NCBI GenBank assembly: GCA_010645155.1
Contig: CM021323.1
Span: 6,839,888-6,903,887, forward strand
DNA length: 64,000 nucleotides
DNA from: Tigriopus japonicus
Taxonomy: Eukaryota > Arthropoda > Copepoda > Harpacticoida > Harpacticidae
Direction of reading: 5' to 3'
Part shown: positions 24,390-35,450 of the stretch, one piece after another
Numbering within the stretch: the stretch's first letter is position 1
Layout: each line of letters begins with the position of its first letter
Made by a program: the position numbers and the translations under genes
The notes under the pieces: generated by a model
The model's input: only the letters and a program-made list of their open reading frames with translations
The model's database searches: none
What the model was told of the DNA's origin: nothing

Positions 24390-24765
24390 TTACTTCTACA
24401 TTGCGTATCTGATACTGTATGCTTTCAAGAGCATTCATGGGCTCTGTCCTAACCCAGTATTTGAGATCAGTTGTAGCGATCGTAGAGGTTTTACGTGCGT
24501 TCTGAGAGCACCTCCAAATTCAAGGGAATTTAGGCTAGTTCGATCAATGAAGTCCTCCTCTCTTCTTTATCGGGCTCCTTCATTTTTCAATTTGTTACCC
24601 ATTAATCTTCGTCGGGAATATGTAGGAGCTGATCCTCGAACAGCATTTAAGGCAGGATTTGACAAATTTTTAAACAATATTCCTGACCAACCCCCTATTC
24701 AAGGGTTGTACAGATCTGCCAACAGTAACTCAGTAGATCAAATTTCATGTAAACGGTAATTTCAT
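24390..24765 (+). mobile_element. LINE 3' (post-RT) coding fragment
   Basis: The open frame 24382-24759 encodes KSIHGLCPNP, RRGFTCVLRAPPNSREFRLV and SLLYRAPSFFNLLP, ending QGLYRSANSNSVDQI. This is the C-terminal region of a CR1-like LINE polyprotein. Related remnants lie at 27545-27735, 31840-31980 and 56197-56305. It is not a host gene: the frame is a truncated repeat, with no splice or promoter context. Confidence 0.75.
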
Positions 24766-25230
24766 AACCTATATTAATCATTAACTCTCATTGCAGGGAA
24801 TCCCATTCCTGGTAACGGTTTTGAAAAATCTGCCCAATCATATGGAACGAGCATAGGTGCATTCTTGAACAAGCAACTTCAAAAATGATGAATTCAATGA
24901 CACAGGATCAGGAAGGGAAATGTGCAAAAAATCAAACGCAAGTTTCCACAAATCAACAAGAGGATTGTAGGAAAAGACAAATTTCACCTACAAAACATTT
25001 AAGACAAAAGCATTGATGCCCGACAGTCTTTCAAAACTTGATTTCGACACAAACGTTAGCGCCCTGAAAAATCAAGATCAATATTAGTAAAGAATAGATT
25101 ATCCCCTTTTTCTAGAAGTGGGATTCTAAGGATTTTTTATACAATTCCCTGGATTATAAATGAGAGTCCCAATCTGGAAAAGCTGATTCCCCAATAAGAG
25201 TGCAACACTTATTTCATAGTTAAGAATGGT

Positions 25231-25236
25231 TTTATT
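25231..25236 (-). terminator. Polyadenylation signal of the 25.3-kb gene
   Basis: AATAAA on the minus strand, 70 bases past the stop, in sequence nearly identical to that beside the 16.9-kb paralogue. Confidence 0.7.
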
Positions 25237-25305
25237 TGTTGAATATTGAGCATTTGCATCATAGGTGATAAAATCAATTTGTAATTCTTAAGAGGTCTAA
25301 AGTCG

Positions 25306-26029
25306 TTAACGGCCGAATCCATAACCACGACGGCCCCCATAGTAGCCACCACCAAAACCACCATGATGGCCACCAAATCTACCGCCAAATCCGCCACCAT
25401 ATCCACCGTGACCACCATATCCTCCACCATATCCGCCACCATATCCACCTCCATATCTTCCACCATATCCTCCGCCGAACCTGCCATAGAAATGTGGTTC
25501 GGCCTCAGCTTCTCGTTTGCCAATGTAATGTGCACCGGAATAAGCAATAGGCGTGTCCAAAGCAAAGTTGTAGGTATTGTATGGTGCGTCAACGTAGTAA
25601 GCAACTGGGGACGCCGTTTGAACAGGGACAACATAGTTGTTGTCGTAAAAGTAGGTGGCCTCAGCGTCAGCCTCGGCTTCAGGTAAGGCCACTGCGGCAG
25701 CCTCGGGTTCTGAATCGGCAGATCGCTTGTGATAACCGTGTCCATGGTAACCACCGTAACCGTGATGTCCACCATAACCGTGATGTCCCCCGTGGTGGTG
25801 TCCATGGTGATGCCCACCGTGATATCCTCCGCCGTACCCGAAACCACCACCACCACGTCTAGCAAGACCGCTTAATAAAAGTCCTAGGATAGGTTCAGCA
25901 TTGGCGTCGGGCTCAGCCGTACAGGAGGCCGCGGCAAGAATTGCGATAGTCTGGAAGGGTAAAAAAATGATTAGAACACGAAGTGATCGTTAGATGAGGG
26001 AGTTTGTCACTTACCAAAAATGTTTTCAT
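25306..26029 (-). CDS. Secreted Gly/His-rich multi-peptide precursor (H-type, copy 2)
   Basis: Exons 26015-26029 (MKTFL) and 25306-25950, with a 64-base intron; 219 residues. The internal Met at 25692 is not the start: exon 2 stays open to the acceptor at 25951 and encodes TIAILAAASCTAEPDANAEP, completing the signal peptide. Domain order is Gly/His-rich segment, HKR, SA-DS-EP-EA spacer, core TYFYDNNY..YIGKR, EAEAEP and Gly/Tyr-rich tail. The core is almost identical to the 16.9-kb copy (PVQTASP against PVHTASP), while the tails differ in repeat number. Thus the putative released core peptide is the conserved part and the Gly-rich tails are not. Confidence 0.85.
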
Positions 26030-26085
26030 GATGATATCACTGAAAGTCGAAGACTGAATGTGAAGATTCTACATATTGGGGAAGG

Positions 26086-26093
26086 TTTATATA
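26086..26093 (-). promoter_or_regulatory. TATA box of the 25.3-kb gene
   Basis: TATATAAA on the minus strand, 57 bases before the start codon. Confidence 0.75.
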
Positions 26094-26956
26094 CAACCTA
26101 AGAAATCTGTATCAAAGTGGTAGCGAAGAAATGGGTCCACGATTCTTTCCCGTTCAGGGTTTTTCCCAGCTCCTTGACCCCGTGAAATTCTTTAACTTCA
26201 TAAATAAGCGTACTATCCGTCGTCCAGATGAGGGTACGAATTGCGTGCGCAAGGCAAACGAAGCCAAAACATGTGGATGTACTTTCTGCTTTGGTTACCA
26301 CGCTCACTCAGGTTTTTTAGGTACGTGTGCATCTCGCCAATGATTGCAAGCTAGAAGCTTCTTTTGACGGCGCAGGACACGAGTTAGCTGGATGGGGAGA
26401 AAATATCTTGAGCTCAGGGGTAAAACCTTCGAACAAAAATATACTATATTGAGTCACACATGTACAGGGTTGGTCGGGGGACTATCCCATTCAAAAACTG
26501 TCCCATTTATCCCCCGTGGGATAACTTAAAACTACATACGCCCTTGAAGTTTTCAGTTTCAAAGAATCATGCGAGAGTTATGAACTATTTTTACCACATT
26601 GTCTAATTAGGGTCATAGTTTTATTCAGTTACATTTAAGGAAGGTCAAAAATTAGTAAAACTTATCAAACTTGGCGTTTTCGTTTATCCCCCAATTTATT
26701 CCGTTTATTCCCCCTTTTCGCGCTAATCCCGCTTACTTTCCCCTTTATTCCGTAAATCCCGGTTTTCCCCCTTTATCCCAAGAACTCAGAAAAAGGGGAT
26801 ATATCGGTAAAGTTTTTATAGAAATTCCCAAAAAATGTGATTCAGACACGTGAAACCAAGGGGAACAACTTGGATTTACCGAGTTTCTCAAAGTCAGGTC
26901 TAGATTAAAAGTTGTATATCTAAAAACCTATTTTATAAACCTATTAATTTTCTGAA

Positions 26957-27122
26957 AATCTAGTCAGTACACTTTTAGAGCAGATTTAGATACCTTTTGA
27001 ATCGAAATTGCTTGAAAATATGTTGCTCATCTAATGAGTAATTTGAGTTTAAGCGGTTCATTTTTGGCCCCAAAAAAGCGAAAAACCGTTCCGGGCGGAG
27101 AAAACTCAAATTCCCAAGTAAA
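26957..27122 (+). repeat. Dispersed repeat, copy 1 (relative at 38311-38479)
   Basis: Shared words in order: CTTTTGAATCGAAATTGCT, AAAATATGTTGCTCA, TTTGAGTTTAA, TTCATTTTTGGCCC and AAACTCAAATTCCCAAG. No coding potential is seen. It may be part of a larger element, since the second copy directly follows a MITE relative. Confidence 0.75.
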
Positions 27123-27373
27123 TGATTTGCCGTGTTTTTCGATTGCCCGCACGTTTATTAACTTGGTCGTTGAAGGGCTGATTTTTCCACTCTTTGAATT
27201 TTTTTTGCAATGCTTTGAAAGCGGACCTTGTCAACGGATTTCTCTCCACTGTGTTGTAAAAAGTCTCTATTGAGAGGATGCCCAGACGATCAATACGATT
27301 CAATTGAAAAGGATAGTCAGTCGTCTAGACCGCTCGTGCATGAATAACCAAGGATGGCTCAAGCCAGGATTAC

Positions 27374-27488
27374 TTTCAAAATACACACTGGGTCCGATTA
27401 GTACAATGAAAATTCAACGGAACAATGCATTTGTTGCAAAAACCTCACATTTTAGTACAATGATCGGACCCAGTGTGTATTTTTGAAA
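27374..27488. mobile_element. 115-bp palindromic MITE
   Basis: The left end TTTCAAAATACACACTGGGT is complementary to the right end ACCCAGTGTGTATTTTTGAAA apart from one extra base. The pairing continues through TCCGAT..ATCGGA to ATTGTAC. The centre is about 45 bases. Such a near-perfect fold suggests recent activity. Confidence 0.8.
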
Positions 27489-27544
27489 TTCGTCCTGACG
27501 TACAGTGGTTCCTGGAATAACAAATCGATTATTTAGAATAACCG

Positions 27545-27735
27545 TCGTGCATCTTTACCGAGCTCCTTCGTTGTTTGATTTGTTGCTCCCAATTCTGAGA
27601 AAAAATGTAGAGGCTGAGCCTCTCAGCTTTTACTGAAGGGTTATACAAACCCCTGGAAACTATTTTTGATCAACCCACTTTTTAAAGCTGGTACAGATCT
27701 GCCAACCATGACAAATCTGTAGGTTATCGATGACT
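27545..27735 (+). mobile_element. Decayed LINE 3' remnant
   Basis: It contains TACCGAGCTCCTTCGTTGTT, GGTTATACAAACCCC, TTTGATCAACCCAC and ACAGATCTGCCAAC in the order of the post-RT fragment at 24390-24765, with frame-disrupting deletions. Confidence 0.6.
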
Positions 27736-28138
27736 ATTTTTTATAGTGAGATTTGTCTATGGATCAAGGGAGCTAGAACCTGAAAGCAAATTTTACTTTA
27801 AGATAAACTTGAAATTGCTTCAGTTAATGAAGGCTTACCGTATATCATTCGAACGATGTTAAATTGCATTCTTGCAACCCTAATATATGAAGACAAAGTA
27901 TGAGCATTTTAAAGTGAAATGATTTTCCCTAACGGTACAATGCCTTTAAAACTTAGTTTCGACGCAAGGTTGCCTCCCTGGAGAGTTTAGGAATTGAATG
28001 AAAAAACTATTAAACGTAATAAAATAGGATTGTAAGATATTTATGTTCCAGCACTACGCAAAACTAGGGCTGTGAATCCAAATCGTAGTAGAAATAATTT
28101 AGAATGGCTTGTGAAAGTCAGTTGGTATTCAGAATTAT

Positions 28139-28144
28139 TTTATT
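28139..28144 (-). terminator. Polyadenylation signal of the 28.2-kb gene
   Basis: AATAAA on the minus strand, about 80 bases past the stop codon. Confidence 0.6.
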
Positions 28145-28222
28145 AGTTAATTATCTGCAGTACTGAACATTTGAATCGGAAGCGATAAAATCAATTTGGT
28201 AGTCATAAGATGCCTTAAGTCA

Positions 28223-28852
28223 CTAACGGCCAGATCCGTAGCCACGACGGCCCCCATAGTAACCACCACCAAAACCACCACGATGACCACCAAACCCGCC
28301 ACGAAATCCACCAAATCCCCCACGATATCCGCCATACCCGCCATATCCTCCGCCAAATCCTCCGAACCCGCCATAGTATTGTGGCTCAGCCTCAGCTTCT
28401 CGTTTGCCAATCAAATGTGGAGCGGCATAGGCGATAGGCGTGTCCAGAGTATAACTGTAAGGGTTATACTCAGCGTAGTAGGCAAGTGGGAAAGTCGCAT
28501 AAGTGGGGGCAATATAGCTAGTATCGTAAATGTATGTGGCCGCAGCGTCAGCCTCGGCTGCTGGGAAGGCGACTGGAGTAGCCTCGGGTTCTGAATCGGC
28601 AGACCGCTTGTGATAGCCGTGTCCGTGACGATTTCCTCCAAATCCACCGAATCCGCCGTAATGTCTACCAAACCCTCCTCCAAATCCCCGTCGAACCTCG
28701 GCATTTGCTTCTGGTTCAGCCGGTTCAGCCATACAAGAGGCTAAGACAAGAGTGGTCACAATCTACGCGAGACATGAAGAAGTATCTGGAGATGTTAGTG
28801 TCATTAAATCTTGATTTGGTAGGACTTTTTTTCTTACCAACAGGATATTCAT
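28223..28852 (-). CDS. Secreted Gly-rich multi-peptide precursor (H-type, divergent copy)
   Basis: Exons 28838-28852 (MNILL) and 28223-28762, with a 75-base intron; 184 residues. The signal peptide ends SCMA and is followed by EP, AEPEANAEV and a Gly/Phe-rich domain that has lost most of the His clusters of its relatives. HKR and the spacer SA-DS-EP-EA-TP-VA-FP-AA-EA-DA-AA precede a core that starts TYIYDTSY and ends LIGKR. EAEAEP and a Gly/Tyr-rich tail ending RRGYGSGR follow. The spacer differs in sequence from the other H-type copies but keeps exactly the same length and two-residue phase. Confidence 0.85.
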
Positions 28853-28910
28853 GTTGATTTCAGTGGAAGTTCGCAGACTGAATGTGAAAATTCTACCACT
28901 TGGAGAAGGG

Positions 28911-28918
28911 TTTATATA
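28911..28918 (-). promoter_or_regulatory. TATA box of the 28.2-kb gene
   Basis: TATATAAA on the minus strand, 59 bases before the start codon. Confidence 0.75.
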
Positions 28919-29724
28919 CCATCAGCATCAAAGAGGTAGCAGAGAAGAGGAAAGGGCCCTAAGATTCTTTTCATTCTGGGTTTTGCTCAACCCTTTTACC
29001 CAGTGTAATTTCTTAACAATGCTCTCCTATCCCAAAAGAACGTACTATTGGGATCTAAATATGTGCAATTTCCGCGCGCACAATCAAATCTAAAACGCAT
29101 GCCTACGTACTATATGCTTCGGTTGCCTTGCTCGATGGTAGCTTTTAGTTCCATTGCATCTCACCAAGAATGGCTAGAAATTTCTACTTATGGATAACAA
29201 CATCTTACTCACTTGTTCTGAATCAAGATAAAGCAGGTTGATGAAAAGGAAATGAGTGATTTGTTGATGGAATTACGGAGTTCAAAAAAAGGTATGGAAT
29301 GCAGCGCGAAGTGGCAGAAAATGGCGGTATAGAAAAGTTTTAGTAGGGTAGTTTTTAACGTTACAATAAGTGGCAGTACAGCCAAAATATTTCGACTAAA
29401 AATAAAGAGATCGAAATTTTCGACGTAAACAAACAAAATCAAATATTTTTGAACTAAAAACCCAGATCGAAAATTTTCGCCCCCCAAAAAAGAGACGAAA
29501 TGACCGAAAACGGGAACATTTCCAATCAAAAGCGGCAGAATAGGGCAGTGTTTCTAATAACTTTGGCAGCGTCGGTTAGAAACCACCTGTTAACGCTAAA
29601 AGTATGCCTGCTGTAAGATTGTTGCAAGTATGTTTCATTTTTGTGCTAACAAAACCTTATCGTGTATGTACCAAGACTTGAGATGCTGTTGGATTCGAGT
29701 TTGATAAGTAGTGCCGGAAGTTTC
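28919..29724. other. Spacer without recognised gene
   Basis: AT-rich. The minus frame 29209-29529 is Phe/Leu-rich low-complexity sequence. A GTGGCAGAAAATGG word matches the hairpin at 2674-2726, hinting at a shared repeat family. Confidence 0.35.
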
Positions 29725-29975
29725 GACGAATGAAATTGCCCGATTAGCCAAAAAAGACGAATGAAACTGCTCGATTAACCGAGAAAACAAATGAATTCGC
29801 CCGATCAGACAAAAAGACAAAAGCTTGTACATACACGTTCTTCAACTTTACCTAAGGATGGCAAATAGTGTTGCATTCGGGTTTGAGAAGTAGAAGTACG
29901 AAGTTTCAACGAATAAATTGTCCAATTAGCCCCAAAAAGCGAATAGAATTGCCCGATTAGACAAACCCACATCAA
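29725..29975 (+). repeat. Degenerate tandem repeat with GCCCGATTAGACAAA core, period about 31 bp
   Basis: Units start near 29725, 29756 and 29787 (GACGAATGAAATTGCCCGAT and variants), with further copies near 29910-29975. A single unit also occurs near 45998 inside an intron of the receptor gene (GAATAAAATTGCCCGATTAG), so the unit is dispersed as well as tandem. Confidence 0.7.
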
Positions 29976-31190
29976 GTCACCGGTCAGACAAAAACAGACC
30001 TGAAAGTTTACCTGATCTTTCGGGAAAAAAACAAACGAGTGCGGCCGATCACAAGAAAAACACAAGTTCACTTACTTGATGAGACTAAACTGATAGGTGA
30101 TAACTGAAAATTTAGAATCCGCAGCCGAGGCTAGAGTCTCAAATACAGGACGAATAAGTTATTCTCTAAAGATTCTGTCCCTTATGTTTAGACAATAAGT
30201 CATATTTTCGTGTCTTTTCCTCCTTAATTGCTTCGCCCCTTTTCCTTATTCTTCAGTCAATCCAGTTTGAAAATTCCAACCGACATCGAATTAGATTGGT
30301 CGGATTACAAGGTTAAGCAACTAACGATGAGATAAATAGGCCACAAAATATCAGCTTACTTTTCCCAAACCCTACAAGTATTTATGTAGTAAGTAAGTCG
30401 ATTATTGAGGAAAAAAGTATTGTCTGAAAAAATCGAGAACCAGATCAGTTAAAGATTTCCTGGAGTCTTTTTAACTTAAAAGTAACTTTAACCATTTACA
30501 CCCCAGCAAGTTAATTCGATTGCAAAACTACTTTTTCTATTAAAACTTAAACTTTATTTTACCAATTGAAATTGTTTGGGAAACGACTTCCTCTGACTGT
30601 GGTCTCTAAAGCGTTTAATCAGCAAGTGTTCATCGATCTGGAACGAAATATCAAGTCATCCTTTAACAAAGGTAACGAAATAAAAATATACTTTTCTACA
30701 TCTTGATCAACTGAAAACAGGTTCCAAAGGGAGTTGAAAACTTAAAGGTCAAATATTTAGAAGCCGAAGTGAATCTCAATTTAGACAAAATAGATGTAGG
30801 TTGCAGTGGCAGACCCAAAACTAGTGAAGATTCGTATGTTCAAAATCTAGTGATCTGTACTAAAAAAATCGTAGCTCCCTTTTCATGTTATTTACGATTC
30901 TTCTCAAGATTCTAGTTTCCATCTTAATATCTTAATATACACCCTGCAATGTTCAGGGATTGCATTCAGAGTTCTAGTATTTTCTGTGATTAAAGGAAAC
31001 TGCAAGCCAATAGGGGATTTTTTTTATAATGTTTATTGCGAGAATGCACACAATCATCTCATTGGATACACAATATTTTACAATATTTAGTCATGGGGCC
31101 CATTCTGGGTATTTTGAAAGACTTTATTTCCAAAAATATTGCGAGCTGTTTGATCAATACCAAAAAAGTAACTTTTTTCAAGGTAATCTT
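29976..31190. other. Spacer without recognised gene; contains a duplicated flank
   Basis: Mostly AT-rich. 30705-31050 matches 18880-19215, the flank beyond the 19.3-kb gene. No coding feature is supported. Confidence 0.45.
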
Positions 31191-31194
31191 TTTG

Positions 31195-31375
31195 GAATGA
31201 CAACTCAGAGAGCTTCGACTTCCAAGTAATATCCACGACAGGCATAACCATATCCACCAGTCCGATAAGCACGAGGAGCAAAACCATAACCAAAAGATCT
31301 CTAGGTGGCCTCAGCCTCAGCCTCGCGCTTGCCAAGGAAATGAGCACTGGTGTAAGCTAGAGACGGTGTAAGCAA
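31195..31375 (-). pseudogene. 3' fragment of a precursor-family gene
   Basis: On the minus strand this encodes AHFLGKREAEAEAT, then an in-frame TAG, then SFGYGFAPRAYRTGGYGYA and the end of a Gly/Tyr-rich tail. It matches the last third of the 33.2-kb gene, including the sequence beyond the stop (GACAACTC.GAGAGCTTCGA). The normal stop codon is lost by a small deletion. The first exon, signal peptide, first domain and most of the core are absent, so it cannot make a precursor. Confidence 0.85.
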
Positions 31376-31839
31376 CTGATGATACGAAATTGATGTGTGG
31401 AAGGAATGAAGAGAAAACGCAAAGTAAAACTGAGTGATGACTCAGACAAAATCTATTCTTGGGTTACCGGAATTTTCTTTTGAAAACTTAAGCTTAGGTA
31501 AAATTCAGAACTGTGATATTTGTACTATCGAAATTAGGTAGATTTACAAAAACTATGAAAGTTTGGAGCACATCATCCTCAATGAAAGGTTTTTCATCCA
31601 AGATAGAAAATGCAATGATCATATCCATTTGAAAGTGTGAAAGATAGTCCTAATGTGTGGCTGTATCTTTTTCACTTACAAGCAAAAATCTGTACACTTA
31701 GATTGTTCAGCTTCTGAATTGCTACATCTGGAATATACTTTACTTATTTCGGCTCCCATGAGTCCGGCTGGTTTGCAAAAGTAAGAAAAAGTAAAAGTAA
31801 GAAACTATAAAAGCTAAGGCAGTTTAAGAGAAGATATTA

Positions 31840-31980
31840 GATATGTTTGATGTTTTGTGTCTTCAAGAACATTCATTCGTGGGCTTGTCCAAACCTAAGT
31901 TGAAACAAATCAAATGAGATGTCCCTCGAGGCCATTCTTGTGTTCTCAGAGCACCTCCAAATGCCAAAGAATCGGGGCTA
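31840..31980 (+). mobile_element. Decayed LINE 3' remnant
   Basis: It contains TCTTCAAGAACATTCAT, CATTCTTGTGTTCTCAGAGC and ACCTCCAAATGCCAAAGAAT, matching the start of the post-RT fragment at 24420-24540. Confidence 0.6.
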
Positions 31981-31981
31981 A

Positions 31982-32228
31982 TTTTTTTTTTCTGGAGTGT
32001 TGGTGCTAGGGTCGGAGGGTTGAGCCTCGCCCGGCCAGCGAAGCCAGCCATCACATCGTCCAAATTGTTCCGATAGGCAATCTTATGTCCGGTATCAGAA
32101 TGGTTCTCCGTCTGTGGGTGTGAATTAGCGTCTAAAAGTTTCCTTGAGAAAGGTCGGGGAGGAGAATCGAACCTGGGACCCCTCTCACTATAGGAAACTG
32201 CGCTAACCACGACGCCACGTCTCCTCCC
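31982..32228 (-). mobile_element. tRNA-derived SINE, copy B
   Basis: On the minus strand the head reads GGAGACGTGGCGTCGTGG then TTAGCGCAG, with a B box GGTTCGATTC about 30 bases later. The body includes CAGACGGAGAACCATTCTGA and GGCTTCGCTGGCCGGGCGAG. It ends in an A run (the T run at 31982-31991 on the plus strand). It is better preserved than the copy at 22531-22779. Confidence 0.85.
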
Positions 32229-33136
32229 CTCTGTTCTTAATTTGAACAATAAAGCTCTCTTTTACAAGTACTTTTTGGGCTCTCGTCCCTTAAAACGGTA
32301 ATACAAAATCTGCCGATAGATTTTTAGAGAAGAACATGAAAAAAATCATCAAATCTCCGTAATTTTTTTTGACGTGTTTGTTTTTTCTCAATCAAAATTT
32401 CAAGCTGAAAATTTAAGGTAAGAAACCTTTGAAGTTTTTTTTCATTTCTTTTACTGTTTTGTTACTACCAAAACCGGTGCACTAAAATACCTTATGTTTT
32501 GTCCAATAAAACAGGAAATAGTCAAGAAATTCAATTTTAAAGAACAATTTCAATTGATAGAATATTTGATTCCAAATTTTCATTCGAAAATACCCTTTTT
32601 CTTAAGCTTAAAAGGTATTTTTGCCCTTAATTGTTAGCAGAGCAATATAAGCGATACTTATGTATGACACTTTACACGTAGTTTTGCATTGAAATGAACC
32701 AAAGCGATGTTTTCCTGTGTTTCTTGAGACATATTTTAATTTCAAAGAAATTGACTGACAGAGGCCGTTTTTGTTTGCTGAGAAAAAACACGTTTTAATA
32801 AATTTGGTTATTTCATCAAAGAGCATAGTGGAAAAAAGACTTTGGGAAAGGAAGGCAAATTAATGTTAAAGCTCAATACATTGGATCCAAAAATAAAAAC
32901 TTAAATAAAATTCTGGAGCCAAATTCACATCCCTCGTTTAGAAAATCAATGGGAACAAGAACTTTCCCTCACGTTGCAAATTTGAACTCTAAAACGCCCG
33001 AGCCTAGTTCTGACCCATCCCGCTATCTCATCTAGCCCCAAATCCCAGCTGAATGCGTTCGACTACACTCATCCATTAGGTACACCCAATTCTGTAAGGA
33101 TGGTAAATAACAAGAGAATTGAGGATTTTGAATGAT
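32229..33136. other. Spacer without recognised gene
   Basis: AT-rich. The minus frame 32608-32826 is unrecognised. Confidence 0.4.
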
Positions 33137-33142
33137 TTTATT
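33137..33142 (-). terminator. Polyadenylation signal of the 33.2-kb gene
   Basis: AATAAA on the minus strand, about 105 bases past the stop codon. Confidence 0.55.
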
Positions 33143-33247
33143 TTCAAAAGATCTTGCTTGCTCTTTTGGAAAGGGCGCCGAAAGTTATTGAAGCAATTTT
33201 GTTCTGGGTAATCTTTTTGGAATGACAACTCGGAGAGCTTCGACTTC

Positions 33248-33897
33248 CTAGTGATAGTATCCACGACGACCGTATCCACCATAACCGTATCGGCTATATC
33301 CATAAGCACGGGGGGCATAACCGTAGCCATAAGCACGGGGAGCATAACCATAACCATAAGAACCATAGGCGGGTTCAGCCTCAGCCTCGCGCTTTCCAAG
33401 GAAATGGGCACCAGTGTAGGCAACAGGAGCGGCATAACCGTAAGTGGAGTAAGCGGCGTAGGGAGCATAGGCAGCGGTGGTGTAGGCAAGAGGGGCAGCA
33501 GCGTAAGTGGTGGCATAGGGAGCAACGGCATAGGCACTTCCGTAAAGGTAGGCGGGATCAGCCTCGGCATCGGCTTCAGGGGCGGCATCAGCCTCGGCCT
33601 CAGCATCAGCAGATCGCTTGCCTCGGTATCCTCCGAATCTACTACGGCCGAATCCACCATAACCACCACGGTTGTATCCACCATAACCACCACGGCTATA
33701 TCCACTGTATCCACCACCATATCCTCGACCATAAAGGTAGGCGGGCTCTGGATTGGCCTCAGGCTCGGCCATACAGGCCACAGCGAGAGCTACAACGATC
33801 TGTAAGAAAAGAAACGTTTTCTCAGTCAACTTAGTCCCACAATCTTGCACTCAAAGTATAATGCTGGATTTGAGTCACTTACCAGGATCTTGTACAT
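33248..33897 (-). CDS. Secreted Gly/Tyr-rich multi-peptide precursor (Y-type, archetype)
   Basis: Exons 33883-33897 (MYKIL) and 33248-33799, with an 83-base intron; 188 residues. After the signal peptide (ending ACMA) come EP-EA-NP-EP, a Gly/Tyr/Arg domain with SRGGYGGYNRGGYGG-like repeats, and RGKR. The spacer SA-DA-EA-EA-DA-AP-EA-DA-EA-DP follows, then an Ala/Tyr/Pro core from AYLYGSAY to FLGKR, then EA-EA-EP and a tail of APRAYGYGY repeats ending GRRGYYH. This is the most regular member: all three products are preceded by even-length X-Ala/X-Pro runs. The 31.2-kb pseudogene is its direct relative. The opposite-strand frame 33251-33805 is a composition artefact. Confidence 0.88.
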
Positions 33898-33952
33898 TTT
33901 GATTTCACTGGAAGTCGAAGACTGAGTGTGCGGATTCCTCTTCAAGTCCCCG

Positions 33953-33960
33953 CTTTTATA
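33953..33960 (-). promoter_or_regulatory. TATA box of the 33.2-kb gene
   Basis: TATAAAAG on the minus strand, 56 bases before the start codon. Confidence 0.75.
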
Positions 33961-35440
33961 CGATTCTCAAAGTCCTGCCATAGGGTAATGAGGCGATCGT
34001 TGGCTGAGTGTTTTTTTCGCTAAGCCGTGGCTGTTCTAAAAATGCTCTCCAACACCCCCCAACTACTCATTCAACTGAATGCCGTATGCAGTTTAACTTG
34101 GGGGCGATGGAGCGCGGCGTCTTGACATTTTAAAATCCCGACTCTTCATCTTTCTCATGACCATCTTGTGCACCGTGTTCATAACCATGCGAGTCAACTT
34201 CAGACTCTCCCACCTCGTCTTCTTCTTTGGATTTGAAATGAGAAATGGAGTAGGAGTTCAACAAACATGGATAACATTTGGTGTGAACGACGTGTACGAC
34301 GTTGTGGTAATTGAAGTGAACGCTTTGTTTTTGGTCGCGATGCGTGAAGAAATCGGCTTTCTTTTTATTTTACATAAAGAACACTGACAATTGAAGTTTT
34401 GTAATGGATGAAGCCTAAGTTCAGTCATGCAACTATGAAAATTAGTCTCCTGAACCATTTGTCGTTGATCATTACTTTAGATGTGTCTATTTTTCTATAA
34501 TATTTTTGTCAGAAGGAGAGCGTACATTTAATTACAAGAGAGAGAAGGGTACGAAACCGTACCATTTTTTCCTTCTATTTCTCATGCCAAGTTATTTCCA
34601 ACGATGACAATGTAAAACAGACTGTTTGGTGTGCCCGATCATTTGGCGCCCAAATTCTATGCAACCAAATGCATGTGTTTCGATTCGAAAACAACCAAAT
34701 GAAGTCTAGTGTTCATATGAACTACTCAAAACCTTTTATAAAATACCATTTCCAGAGCATAACTAGTGAAAAAAAAACGTGAACAGTTCTTTGCAAGAAA
34801 AATCATTCGTACCTTGTGCGTTTTAAATAAAAATAATGGCCAGGGATAAATGTCAGGGACAAAGATTTCTAACCTTAATTCATATCTTTAGGATGGTACA
34901 AAATGGATCGGGACACGGTTGATTGAACACATTTCGAAATACATTGTATTATGGTGATGCATTAGCCCAACGTGTTTAACCAAAATCAAGCAACCTTTTT
35001 TAATTTGTTAATCTCTTTTAAATAAAACAAGGATAATTTCATTGCTAAATCATAAAATTGAGCAGTGTTATATGCGTTGGCTTAAGCAGGAACCCCTGAA
35101 AGGGGTGGACACGAACTCCGATTTTTGAAAAAATGGTATGAGGCCGAGGCTATATTTTGAAACAATGTCATTCATTCCTTATTAACGAGTAAAACTGTTG
35201 AACATGCATCTTGAAAGAATTCAGTCAAACTTTTTGTGCTAATATTTATTGACTAATTGTTCTTCGCCTTGATTTTAGAGGTCCCAGCACTCCTTTTACT
35301 CGTCTCATGAACGTTTGACATTCAGCTCTCCAAAGGATTTTAGTCCTCTTAACAATCAGGAAAATACATAGATGGAATCTTGCTTCACCCATTAGTCCAA
35401 CTTCTGTGAAACAATGCTAAATAGAAGTATCTGTGGTGAT
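33961..35440. other. Spacer without recognised gene
   Basis: AT-rich sequence. The frame 34157-34387 on the plus strand overlaps a minus-strand frame, and neither shows a domain. Confidence 0.4.
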
Positions 35441-35450
35441 ATCTGGAGGG

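Larger units (their letters stand above)
26094..28130. other. Duplicated flank and repeat-rich spacer
   Basis: 26094-26430 is the duplicated flank shared with 17662-18005. A hAT-like end word (CAGGGTTGG) lies at 26465, followed by TTTATCCCCC-type words to about 26790; no closing end was found. 27034-27273 is an unrecognised plus-strand frame that overlaps a minus-strand frame. Confidence 0.4.

Noticed and set aside
24382..24759. Host gene of 125 codons
   Set aside because: The motifs recur as fragments at four places in the window and match LINE C-terminal regions, so it is a repeat fragment.
25306..25692. Shorter 128-codon start for the 25.3-kb gene
   Set aside because: It would remove the signal peptide and first domain. 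The exon is open to a good acceptor and matches the paralogue.
26465..26830. Second hAT-like element starting CAGGGTTGG
   Set aside because: No matching inverted end or 8-base duplication could be located.
33076..33732. 218-codon minus frame and 184-codon plus frame over the 33.2-kb gene
   Set aside because: Both are shadows of the repeat-rich real frame, without signal, splice or homology support.
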